A stretch of 64,000 nucleotides of DNA from Bacteroides mediterraneensis. Lineage in GTDB: Bacteria > Bacteroidota > Bacteroidia > Bacteroidales > Bacteroidaceae. Location of the stretch: NCBI RefSeq assembly GCF_025993685.1, contig NZ_DAJPEN010000001.1, positions 4,216,001-4,280,000 of the forward strand. Direction: 5' to 3'. Positions 42,528-50,126 of the stretch are shown in pieces (the stretch's first letter is position 1; the number at the start of each line of letters is the position of its first letter). The notes below the pieces were generated by a model. That model searched no databases. It was not told the origin of the DNA and saw nothing but the letters and a program-made list of their open reading frames with translations. Made by a program: the position numbers and the translations under genes.

Positions 42528-43174
42528 TATATATAAAAGATTTGAGCAAGGCATACGGTAAGACGAGAGTGCTTGACAACCTTTCCGTCTCTTACAAATC
42601 CGGGAGGATCTACGGACTAGTGGGAGAAAACGGAGCCGGGAAAACTACACTCTTCAATTGCATTATGGGAGTGACCGATTACGACGGTGAGATAAGGAAG
42701 TCATCACCAATGACTGTTGGTTATATGTCGGCTGAAAACTTCTTCTATTCCCTTATTACCGGAAAAGAATATCTTGAATTCTGTATCAAAGCCAAAGGGA
42801 AGAAGATGGATACTAAAGTCATAGATTCATTGAATGAAGTCTTTCAACTGCCACTGGACAGATTCGCTTCGGACTATTCTACCGGGATGAAGAAGAAACT
42901 TGCGCTTATGTCCCTGCTCCTTCAAGACAATGACCTGTACATCCTTGACGAACCTTTCAACGGGGTAGATCTTTACGGATGTATCCAACTTAAAAGAATC
43001 ATACGCGAACTGAAGGACAAAGGAAAGACTGTCATAATTTCATCGCATCTTATCAATACGTTACATGAACTGTGTGATGAGATTGATTTTCTGGATGATC
43101 ATACCATTCGGAAAAGATATATTCATGCATCAATAGATAAGATTGAGCAGGATATTCTTAACAGGAAACATTAA
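42518..43174 (+). CDS. ABC transporter ATP-binding protein
   Basis: 218 residues, a single nucleotide-binding domain. Walker A is GENGAGKT (36-43), the signature is DYSTGMKKKLALMS, Walker B is LYILDEPFNGVD, and the switch His is in VIISSHLINTLHEL. The signature starts STG rather than SGG. It belongs to the short export/resistance-type ATPases. It overlaps the membrane subunit gene by 10 bases. Its stop codon lies within element B (43171 onward). Confidence 0.92.
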   Translation: MELIYIKDLSKAYGKTRVLDNLSVSYKSGRIYGLVGENGAGKTTLFNCIMGVTDYDGEIRKSSPMTVGYMSAENFFYSLITGKEYLEFCIKAKGKKMDTKVIDSLNEVFQLPLDRFASDYSTGMKKKLALMSLLLQDNDLYILDEPFNGVDLYGCIQLKRIIRELKDKGKTVIISSHLINTLHELCDEIDFLDDHTIRKRYIHASIDKIEQDILNRKH

Positions 43175-43227
43175 CCTAAAGATAACGTAGCGATAACATA
43201 AACTCTTGTTCTATGCGCATACCTTTG
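43171..43227 (+). promoter_or_regulatory. Control element B
   Basis: TAAC at 43172, 43183 and 43194 (11-base steps), 22 bases, TACCTTTG at 43220-43227. It starts over the stop codon of the ABC ATPase gene and reads toward the small-membrane-protein/DUF2975 genes. Confidence 0.8.
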
Positions 43228-43259
43228 TTGCATAATAATAACTGGAAAAACTAAAAAGT

Positions 43260-43442
43260 ATGAACAATAAATATAAATACTATTTGATCAGTGGACCGAT
43301 TTTAGCCTTAGGCCTTATGCTCGGTGCAGCAATCGGAGCAAATGTTGGAAACATTAAAATAGGAATAGCCTTTGGAATACTCGTCGGAGTTCTTATTAGT
43401 ACATTGTCCATTTTCCTGGTTGTTTATACAAAAAAGAAGTAA
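43260..43442 (+). CDS. Small two-helix membrane protein
   Basis: 60 residues, not recognised. Two hydrophobic segments with many Gly residues (GPILALGLMLGAAIGANVG and GIAFGILVGVLISTLSIFLVVYT) and a KKK end. It is the first gene after element B, 32 bases past the -7 box. The Gly-rich helices recall small membrane or pore-type proteins, but no function can be assigned. Confidence 0.65.
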   Translation: MNNKYKYYLISGPILALGLMLGAAIGANVGNIKIGIAFGILVGVLISTLSIFLVVYTKKK

Positions 43443-43473
43443 TCAAATTTGACTATTTAATATAAATAGAATT

Positions 43474-43992
43474 ATGAATAAGATTAAGCCTGATAAAAAA
43501 CTAGTAAGGTATTGCGAGGTTATTTCTATGATAACAATAATAGCCGCAGCTATGTACGGATTTCCTAATATACTGGAACTTTGTTATGAGATGGGAAAAG
43601 ATGATAGCGGCACATTTATATGGCATGCCATCGTAGTGGGTATAGAAAGCTATGCCATAATGTTTATTGGTGTTCTTTCATACGTTATGGTATATAATGT
43701 AAGAAAAGGAAACATTTTCAGCAGGGTAAATAAACGTATCCTGAATGCTATAGGAATTTCAACTACATTATCTGGAGTACTGATAAGTGTTATATCTCAT
43801 TTAAGTCCTCTTGAAATGCCTACTGAAGTATGTGTACTGTTTATAATATTAGGTATGATGTTTGTGCTTATAGCCTATATTTTTGAGATAGGGATACGTA
43901 TGAAAGAAGAACAGGAATTGACATTTGATAGATTAAAAACTGACATATATGCCTATAATAGTAAACTTGGATGTAATGATGGCGAAATGTAA
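43474..43992 (+). CDS. DUF2975 family membrane protein
   Basis: 172 residues with four membrane helices in the DUF2975 layout: a first helix after KLVRYCEVISM, a large loop, then helices around 60-80, 95-117 and 125-145, and a short charged tail. DUF2975 genes are very often followed by a small Cro/C1-type regulator with a start like MIIVNLDVMMAK. That is just what follows here, overlapping by 44 bases. The role of the pair is unknown; membrane sensing that controls the small regulator is a fair guess. Confidence 0.8.
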   Translation: MNKIKPDKKLVRYCEVISMITIIAAAMYGFPNILELCYEMGKDDSGTFIWHAIVVGIESYAIMFIGVLSYVMVYNVRKGNIFSRVNKRILNAIGISTTLSGVLISVISHLSPLEMPTEVCVLFIILGMMFVLIAYIFEIGIRMKEEQELTFDRLKTDIYAYNSKLGCNDGEM

Positions 43993-44155
43993 GATTTCGC
44001 TTGGTGAACTGGCAGAACGTATAGACCTTACTCCGGCAAACCTTTCCATACTTAAAACTGGAAAGTCCAAAACTATTCGCTTCTCTACTTTGGAGGCTAT
44101 CTGTAAGGAACTTGACTGCCAGCCTGGAGATATATTGGAGTATAGAGAAAAATGA
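43949..44155 (+). CDS. Small Cro/C1-type HTH regulator (YozG-like)
   Basis: 68 residues, starting MPIIVNLDVMMAKCKISLGELAERID and containing the helix-turn-helix LTPANLSILKTGKSKTIRFSTLEAICKEL, ending in CQPGDILEYREK. This is the standard companion of DUF2975 proteins. It overlaps the DUF2975 gene by 44 bases in another frame, so translation is coupled. Element C begins 5 bases after its stop. It probably controls its own operon. Confidence 0.88.
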   Translation: MPIIVNLDVMMAKCKISLGELAERIDLTPANLSILKTGKSKTIRFSTLEAICKELDCQPGDILEYREK

Positions 44156-44160
44156 ATCTC

Positions 44161-44206
44161 TTAACCTAAAGATAACATAGACTCTTGTTCCTAGCGCATA
44201 CCTTTG
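44161..44206 (+). promoter_or_regulatory. Control element C, two-repeat form
   Basis: TAAC at 44162 and 44173, 22 bases, TACCTTTG at 44199-44206. It equals the other copies minus exactly one 11-base repeat. It reads toward the two aspartyl-protease-like genes. Confidence 0.75.
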
Positions 44207-44212
44207 CAGCAT

Positions 44213-44375
44213 AAGTCATTTATCTTGCAGAACTTATCTGTAATATAGATTTTATGTAGCAACATTATTATAGTGAATATAGCAAATTTGTTGTAAAATA
44301 TATATTGACAAATTACCCTGTTTACTCAACTTAAAGATAATTCTTTTCAATGAATTTATATAAAAAAATAAAGCA
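44213..44375 (+). promoter_or_regulatory. AT-rich leader with one weak TAAC-like pair
   Basis: A long untranslated stretch between element C and the next gene. CAACTTAAAGATAAT (44327-44341) looks like a decayed two-repeat element with 11-base spacing, but no TAnnTTTG follows at 22 bases. No clear hairpin or small gene is seen. Confidence 0.35.
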
Positions 44376-45335
44376 ATGAAGAAAAAGACAAAACGTAATT
44401 TGATTATCACGGCGATATTAATAGTATTAATCAGTGCAATAATTGCTTGGTTTGCTTATCCGTTCGTCCGTTATAGTTCACATACACTTGCTTACCGTTC
44501 AACTCTACCGGAAAATGCTTGCTATCAATATCCAATTCAATACAGTGAAGAGGGGTGGTTTTTGATTGATTGTGTCATTAACGGCAAATATAAAGTACCT
44601 CTCCGCATCGACACGCAAGCAACGAGTCTTATGCGAGAAGATTCCATACATGCGTATAGTGGCGAATACTGGGGAAATCTGCCTATTAAAAGTACCAATG
44701 CTTATCAGAAAAAAGATTCGCCTGAGTTGTATACATTTACTTCTATTTCTTTTGGTGATGCATGCATACAAGAACCAATGTTTAACAGCATCAGTAAGGA
44801 TAATATAATATACAACGTAATAGATGAAGGCATTTTCGGAACTGAAATGTTGGCTATCGGCACATGGAAATTTGATACAGAAACTGGAATGATGACACTT
44901 TTTCATTCCAATAATAAAGACCTGTTGGCAAAGGAAACTATAGGTATGATTTATTATCCTCAAGGTCTTCGTGAAGATTCCATTCCGATTTATATTGAAG
45001 GAATAAATGATAAAGTATGCTTTACACTCGATATGGGTTATGCTGGAGTATTAGAAATAAATAACGCTCTTGCAGATCGGCTTAAAACGCATTTTCACTA
45101 TAAAGAAGAAATCACGAAGCACGGAGAAGAATTAACTGATACACTTTCTATTTTCAAGATCCCTGTTACGATTGCCGGAACACGGATTGATTCTTGCGAG
45201 GTTGTGAACAGCCGCATTGTGAATGCCAACTATATCGGAGCCGAATTTATGCACCATTGCAATTTTGTATTACATTATTCTCTTGATGAGCATGGCAAGC
45301 CGAATAAAGATCTCTATCTGAAAGTGAGAGAATAA
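44376..45335 (+). CDS. Membrane-anchored aspartyl-protease-like protein
   Basis: 319 residues. A basic start and one helix (NLIITAILIVLISAIIAWFAYPF) form an uncleaved anchor; the rest faces the periplasm. Two related halves resemble the retropepsin-like fold: FLIDCVINGKYKVPLRIDTQATS near residue 65 and KVCFTLDMGYAGVLEIN near 215. The catalytic DTG is DTQ in the first half and DMG in the second, so activity is doubtful unless these changes are tolerated. It has a longer relative just downstream. Likely roles are a peptide-binding or sensing protein, or a divergent protease. Confidence 0.6.
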   Translation: MKKKTKRNLIITAILIVLISAIIAWFAYPFVRYSSHTLAYRSTLPENACYQYPIQYSEEGWFLIDCVINGKYKVPLRIDTQATSLMREDSIHAYSGEYWGNLPIKSTNAYQKKDSPELYTFTSISFGDACIQEPMFNSISKDNIIYNVIDEGIFGTEMLAIGTWKFDTETGMMTLFHSNNKDLLAKETIGMIYYPQGLREDSIPIYIEGINDKVCFTLDMGYAGVLEINNALADRLKTHFHYKEEITKHGEELTDTLSIFKIPVTIAGTRIDSCEVVNSRIVNANYIGAEFMHHCNFVLHYSLDEHGKPNKDLYLKVRE

Positions 45336-45361
45336 TTGAGCAAAAAACAAATTCTAATTAT

Positions 45362-46591
45362 ATGATAAAAAAATACTTTCGTTATATATTCCGCATACTG
45401 TCAATCCTATTTATTTGTGTGCTTATATATCTTGTTTACATAATCTTTTGGATTAGAAACTTCAATGTAGAACAAAGCAAAGCTGTTGAAAATATAAGTG
45501 TAGATTTACACCAGACCTTCCCGATAATCCGTGATCCGAACGGTTGTTTTGGAGTCGTTGCTACAGTAAACGATCAATATACTGATACACTCTTATTTGA
45601 TACACAAGCATCTACTTCGCTTGCCAAGCAAGAAGTTCTTGACCGATATGAAGCGGAATACTGGAAGCGAAAGCCTATGCCAACGTTTAACTTCTACAAA
45701 CAAGTCTATTTCTCAAAACTATATAAAGTGAATGATATCACTCTTGGAAATGGAAAATTGGAAGGAGTTATTTTCACGTCAGTCCCGAAAGATAACGGTA
45801 TGTATAATGCGCTTTACAGACCGGTATTAGGACGGGCCATCATGGAAAACATAGGTTGGAAATTTGACTTGGATAGCAATGAAATAGTCATGTTTGCACC
45901 AGACAATGAACAGTTGTTGCAACATGAGAGTAAAGAGTTTACTCTTGCAAAAGAAGGCGTAAATGATTTACAGCTGTATAGTGAACAGACCGATACTTTG
46001 AACGTGATGTTTGATTTGGGTTCGAATTATGACATCATAATAGACAAGACCGTTTATGAGAAGCTACGAAAACGCCAAACACCGAGAATGTATACCAACT
46101 ATCGCAGAGAGGGGCTAACCGATACCATTGCAGAGTTTCATGACATTACCATGTTTTGTAATGGGATAGCCATACCAGACTGTACGTTAAGTTACATACC
46201 ATCGATTGACAGAAATGTTGCTGGCAACATCTTTGCCGGAAAGATCAATTTCATACTTGCTAATGGAGATCTATATATCAAAAAACGTACTGATGGGGCA
46301 CTTCAGCCTATTAAAGACGGGCTGCCTTCACTCGGTTTACGCCTTAATGTCCGCAACAATACTATTTGTGTTACGGCATTGGAAATAAATGGGCCGGCAG
46401 AAAAAGCAGGGTTAATGTTAGGTGATAAGGTTATTGCTATTGATAAAGGAGCAATCGAATTCGACATAATGTCCGTTTCAAGCGGCAGATTAGAATCATA
46501 TATCCGACAAGCAAAGAGCCTTGCTTTGGAGATAGAGCGTAATGGGGAAAGGAAGATATTTGTTATCATGCGGAAAAGGATAAGTATCTAA
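45362..46591 (+). CDS. Aspartyl-protease-like protein with PDZ domain
   Basis: 409 residues and a paralogue of the preceding gene, 26 bases away. The anchor helix is at about 7-35. The first half has TDTLLFDTQASTSLA (DTQ instead of DTG), the second LNVMFDLGSNYDIIID. Residues about 315-405 are a PDZ domain (LGLRLNVRNNTICVTALEINGPAEKAGLMLGDKVIAID). Bacteroidetes have many periplasmic aspartyl protease plus PDZ proteins with intact DTG; the shared Gln here suggests that both genes come from a duplicated, already changed ancestor. Probably on the same transcript from element C. Confidence 0.65.
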   Translation: MIKKYFRYIFRILSILFICVLIYLVYIIFWIRNFNVEQSKAVENISVDLHQTFPIIRDPNGCFGVVATVNDQYTDTLLFDTQASTSLAKQEVLDRYEAEYWKRKPMPTFNFYKQVYFSKLYKVNDITLGNGKLEGVIFTSVPKDNGMYNALYRPVLGRAIMENIGWKFDLDSNEIVMFAPDNEQLLQHESKEFTLAKEGVNDLQLYSEQTDTLNVMFDLGSNYDIIIDKTVYEKLRKRQTPRMYTNYRREGLTDTIAEFHDITMFCNGIAIPDCTLSYIPSIDRNVAGNIFAGKINFILANGDLYIKKRTDGALQPIKDGLPSLGLRLNVRNNTICVTALEINGPAEKAGLMLGDKVIAIDKGAIEFDIMSVSSGRLESYIRQAKSLALEIERNGERKIFVIMRKRISI

Positions 46592-46613
46592 CTTGTCTTT
46601 GGTTGAATAAATA

Positions 46614-47493
46614 ATGGAGGATAAAAAGGTTATGTTTATGTGTTATATTGAAAAGAAAAATAGAATACCTCTTTGGGGTGATTTGCTGCTTTTAATTTTG
46701 GGTTTCTTTTTTGGAGCCTTGATAGCAGAGGAATGCACTTTGTCTTTATTGGGCTCAACTGGTTATGAAAACGACCAATATTATTTGTTGTCTGCTATAC
46801 TGTCTAGTTCAATGGTGTCTTTCGTTGTCTTGTTTTTGCATTGTATCATAGACAGACGTCCTTTAAGCGAACTAGGCCTGTGTTCTTTTAATAAGTTAAG
46901 AAAATTTTCTAAGATTATTATATTGTGGACTGTTATAGTATTCACTCTCGGACTGATAATATTTGTATATTGAGTGGTTCAGCAAATATATCAGCAGTTC
47001 AATTACATTGGAAAGATTTATTTTTAAGTCTGATAATGTTCATTTTTGGTGCTTTTTATGAAGAAATTCTTATAAGAGGTTATTTGTTGACACGTTTATA
47101 TCGGTCTGGTTTGAATATCTAGATAAGTTTAAGTATAACCTCTCTCATATTTTCTGCTTTACATCTAGCAAATCCTGATATGAGTATCTGTTCAGCTGTT
47201 AATCCTTTTTTAGGTGTTTTTTTTGATGGCTGTATTTTTTATTGACCGGAAGTCTTTGGACGGCTGTAATTTCACATTGTGCATGAAATTGGCTACAAGG
47301 TTCTATTTTTGGTTTCAATGTCAGTGGTGGAGCATTTTATCAATCACTTATAACATTAGAATACCCTTCTTACAATTTAATAAATGGTGGATTATTTGGA
47401 TATAAAGGTTCTATTATATGTACGATATTATTACTTCCTTCTGTTTTTGTATTAATAAAACTTGTATCTAAGAATCTTAATGAAAATGAATGA
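46614..47493 (+). pseudogene. Broken CPBP (Abi-type) intramembrane protease gene
   Basis: The reading starts at 46614 and runs 119 codons, then shifts frame near 46970. The second piece has the CPBP motif EEILIRGYLLTRLY and, past an in-frame TAG at 47120-47122, the second motif FSALHLANPD. A second frame change near 47220-47240, close to a T-run, leads to GSLWTAVISHCA, TGA where Trp is expected, then NWLQGSIFGFNVSGGAFY, the last CPBP motif, ending at 47493. Two frameshifts and two stops show that the gene is dead. Both stops could be single changes from TGG. Intact family members cut membrane proteins or prenylated peptides and often sit in bacteriocin loci. Confidence 0.85.
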
Positions 47494-47848
47494 TTTGAAA
47501 CTGAAGTTTATAATTTCAGGCATTCTGATTGTCGCTATCGGACTGGTACTGTCGCACACATATCGTCCGTATGTATATGAGAACCATATCAATGATTATC
47601 ATCTGGCAGATGTGATAGGCAGTATCGTTTGCGTACCGGCTGCGGTATTATGCGTCTATGGCATTGATAACAGATATTCGATAAAGCAATACACAATTGG
47701 GGCTGCAGTAGTCTATATTGCATACGAGTTTCTCGGTCTTTTTCATATACATGGCACCTTCGATGTATATGATATTATTGCCATAATAATAAGCAGCCTT
47801 GTGTTTTATCGGATATGCTTGTTATTTGGAGTTTCAAGCGGCAGATAG
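47480..47848 (+). CDS. Four-helix membrane protein with overlapped 3' end
   Basis: 122 residues from ATG 47480 (MKMNDLKLKFIISGILIVAIG). Three or four membrane helices; not recognised. The start lies inside the last codons of the broken CPBP gene. The last 14 codons are antisense to the end of sensor kinase 2 (47806-49140), so the natural C-terminus was probably replaced when the kinase gene arrived. It may be a remnant rather than a working gene. Confidence 0.55.
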   Translation: MKMNDLKLKFIISGILIVAIGLVLSHTYRPYVYENHINDYHLADVIGSIVCVPAAVLCVYGIDNRYSIKQYTIGAAVVYIAYEFLGLFHIHGTFDVYDIIAIIISSLVFYRICLLFGVSSGR

Positions 47849-49140
47849 ATGGTAAATTCCGTGAACTCTCCTTCTGTGCTGTTGACGAATATTCTTCCCT
47901 CATGCGCTTTTATTACCTGGTCAACAAAGTTCAGGCCCAGTCCGAAGCCTGAAGCTCCGTTTCGGCGGCTGCACTTTGCCGCCGCTGCGCGTTCATACTT
48001 CTGGAAAATGATTTTCTGGTCGGCTTCTGATATGCCCAGACCATTGTCACGTACTTTCAGTATGGTGTAGCGTTCGCTTTCTTCAGTGGTGATGTGTATT
48101 TCCACACTCTCCTTTGAGTATTTGATGGCATTGTCAATCAGATTGCTTAATGCTTCACCCAGATAATCTTTGTCGGCATAAGCTGTTTTGGCCTGCAGGC
48201 TAATGATAAAGTTTACGGGTTTCTGTGCTTTGGCCTTGAATTTTTCTGTCAGTTTCTCTATTATTGGAGTAAGCTCAACTTCTGTTTTGTTCATCTCCAG
48301 TTTATGGTTCTCCAGTTTTGAAATGGTCAGTATCTTGTTGGTGAGAGCAAACAGATGTTCTGCTTCGCTTTCCGCTATGTTCATGTATTTGTTCTTTATC
48401 TCCGGTTTGCCTTCCAGTCTTCCGCTTTTCAACATATCCTGCACCATCATAATTGTGCTTAGAGGTGTTTTCATATCGTGTATCATAGCGTATGAGAAGT
48501 CTTCGCGGATTTGTAAAATAACTTGCAGCCTTGAGATGATTTTTATTTGGAAAATAATACACGCTATTATAAAGCTTAGTACAATGATGGTGATTATAAT
48601 AAGTAAATTTATTTTCTCGAAAAGAAACTTGTATGGATTTAGGATTACAAGTTGAACACCTTGTGATGAGTCTGCTGTAATATTTATGATCTCAGATTTT
48701 ATTTCCCTCCATGGTAAAGCACTTGGATTGGGATTGCTTGAAGATAATATTTTATTATCGGAAATTCTTATTTTATGTACGGAAATCGAACATGGCAAAT
48801 CAATGTCATTAAACATATCAGATGCTATAGAGTCTATTTTTGATAAAGACATCTTTAAGCCTATATTAGACAAGCCTTCGTTGAGACTGACTATTTCAGG
48901 TGCCAAATCATTTTTTTTAGCATCTGCTGGAATACTTACACCCACAATCTCAGTACCCTTAGGTGCTTCTTTAAATCTAATTGATATTTCTCTTCTTATC
49001 GCTTTTATCAGTATGGAATTACTCTCTTTATATAAATTATTTTCCAGAGCTACGTATGTATTATACAGCCATAATATTTGAAGTATTATTATTGCAAATG
49101 CTCCGATAAAAACGAAGACGCTAATATTCTTGTATTTCAT
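47806..49140 (-). CDS. Orphan sensor histidine kinase 2
   Basis: 444 residues. The same layout as kinase 1: helices at about 8-28 and 177-198, periplasmic part between, and the phospho-His at H221 in MIHDMKTPLSTIMM. The C-terminal 225 residues are nearly the same as kinase 3, including LTISKLENHKLEMNKTE and GASGFGLGLNFVDQV. It has KCSRRNG where the others have KRxRRNG. The periplasmic half is distinct but keeps APKGTE. No regulator gene lies beside it, so it should signal to the regulator at 38425-39126. It points away from element D. Confidence 0.9.
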   Translation of the reverse strand: MKYKNISVFVFIGAFAIIILQILWLYNTYVALENNLYKESNSILIKAIRREISIRFKEAPKGTEIVGVSIPADAKKNDLAPEIVSLNEGLSNIGLKMSLSKIDSIASDMFNDIDLPCSISVHKIRISDNKILSSSNPNPSALPWREIKSEIINITADSSQGVQLVILNPYKFLFEKINLLIIITIIVLSFIIACIIFQIKIISRLQVILQIREDFSYAMIHDMKTPLSTIMMVQDMLKSGRLEGKPEIKNKYMNIAESEAEHLFALTNKILTISKLENHKLEMNKTEVELTPIIEKLTEKFKAKAQKPVNFIISLQAKTAYADKDYLGEALSNLIDNAIKYSKESVEIHITTEESERYTILKVRDNGLGISEADQKIIFQKYERAAAAKCSRRNGASGFGLGLNFVDQVIKAHEGRIFVNSTEGEFTEFTIYLPLETPNNKHIR

Positions 49141-49161
49141 ATATATTGTATTTGCTTATTG

Positions 49162-49169
49162 CAAATATA
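49162..49169 (-). promoter_or_regulatory. -7 box for kinase 2
   Basis: Minus-strand TATATTTG 21 bases before the kinase 2 start, in the same GCAAATATA word as before kinase 1. The upstream box is unclear. Confidence 0.4.
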
Positions 49170-49240
49170 GAGATATTTGAAAATTGACATATAATTATTG
49201 GACAGCATTGTTTTCACGGAGTAAATAGACACTATAGTAT

Positions 49241-49297
49241 TTAACCTAAAGATAACGTAGCGATAACATAAACTCTTGTGCTTTGCGCCTACCTTTG
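49241..49297 (+). promoter_or_regulatory. Control element D
   Basis: TAAC at 49242, 49253 and 49264, 22 bases, TACCTTTG at 49290-49297, followed by GCAGCATAAGAAATAAC. Nearly identical to element E. It reads toward the DUF3836-like gene. Confidence 0.8.
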
Positions 49298-49344
49298 CAG
49301 CATAAGAAATAACAAATCAAGTATAATTTGAAAATTAAATTATT

Positions 49345-49605
49345 ATGATAGCAGAATTAATCGTTTCAGCAGTAGCATCAGTGTCTTTGTCAACACCAAA
49401 GGTCGTTTATAATGTATCCTCAGATGATAAGAAAGTGACAAATATTGAGGCCTATTCGGTAAGTGAAGGTAAATATCTTAAGCGTCTGTATAAGATAAAC
49501 TTTATTTATAATGCAGAGGGTGAGGTTACAAATAAGAATACTTATCAGTGGGATGAAAGAAATTCCGGTTATATATTGAAGGATACTGAGAAGTTTTCCA
49601 AATAA
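49345..49605 (+). CDS. Small exported protein, DUF3836-like
   Basis: 86 residues. A short hydrophobic start (MIAELIVSAVASVSLS) could be a weak signal peptide. The rest, KVVYNVSSDDKKVTNIEAY, then INFIYNAEGEVTNKNTYQWDERNSGYI, has the repeated strand pattern of DUF3836, a group of small Bacteroides secreted proteins of unknown role. It is somewhat short at the N-terminus for that family. It is the first gene after element D, so it should follow the regulator's activity. Confidence 0.6.
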   Translation: MIAELIVSAVASVSLSTPKVVYNVSSDDKKVTNIEAYSVSEGKYLKRLYKINFIYNAEGEVTNKNTYQWDERNSGYILKDTEKFSK

Positions 49606-49675
49606 AATCCTTCAACTTCTCTCTTATAAAAGTTTCGCATGTTCTATCAATATACCTAAAAATATAAGTTATACA

Positions 49676-49996
49676 ATGGATAAGACTAAAACCTGGAAAA
49701 TAATTGCATCAATTTTTATGTTGATAGTTATTGGAATCCTATTAAAGAATATCAATATATCTAATATAAGTTATATTGTTTTCGTTCCTGTTATTTTATT
49801 ACTAGGAATGATTTTTGAAAAACGAAATATTTACAGGGGATGGTTGATTTCAACAATTTTTGCTGTTTTATATTCCTTCCTATGGTATTTCTTTAACCCG
49901 GAAAAAGCGTTAGCTGCTATCGCTTGGATTTCAGCAGGTTCATTTATCTCATTGATAGTGATTTTTTTACTTAAACATATTAGAAAGGTTCGATAG
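49676..49996 (+). CDS. Small membrane protein, three or four helices
   Basis: 106 residues, not recognised. Hydrophobic segments at about 9-25, 30-46, 53-71 and 78-98, with a basic end (KHIRKVR). It lies 70 bases after the DUF3836-like gene and before a strong hairpin, so it probably belongs to the element D transcript. A membrane partner for the small exported protein is possible but unproven. Confidence 0.6.
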   Translation: MDKTKTWKIIASIFMLIVIGILLKNINISNISYIVFVPVILLLGMIFEKRNIYRGWLISTIFAVLYSFLWYFFNPEKALAAIAWISAGSFISLIVIFLLKHIRKVR

Positions 49997-50044
49997 AGCA
50001 TTTGTTGTTAAAATTAGAGTAAGTCTGATGAATTCAGAATAAGG

Positions 50045-50088
50045 TAAGCCGTGTGTCAATCGTTCTCGTTACATTGACACACGGCTTA
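50045..50088. terminator. Long perfect hairpin between convergent genes
   Basis: TAAGCCGTGTGTCAAT and ATTGACACACGGCTTA are exact 16-base inverted copies around a 12-base loop. It stands between the element D genes and kinase 3 and can end both. There is no long T-run. Confidence 0.75.
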
Positions 50089-50126
50089 TCTGGAAAGCAG
50101 CAATTACACTTAAATATTTTTGTGTT

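Noticed and set aside
46303..46569. Minus-strand frame opposite the PDZ part of the aspartyl-protease-like gene
   Set aside because: Shadow of the PDZ-coding sequence without start signals or domain features.
47214..47405. A separate 63-codon protein in the CPBP region
   Set aside because: It is in a frame that does not carry the CPBP motifs; the motif-bearing frame shows that this is part of the broken gene.
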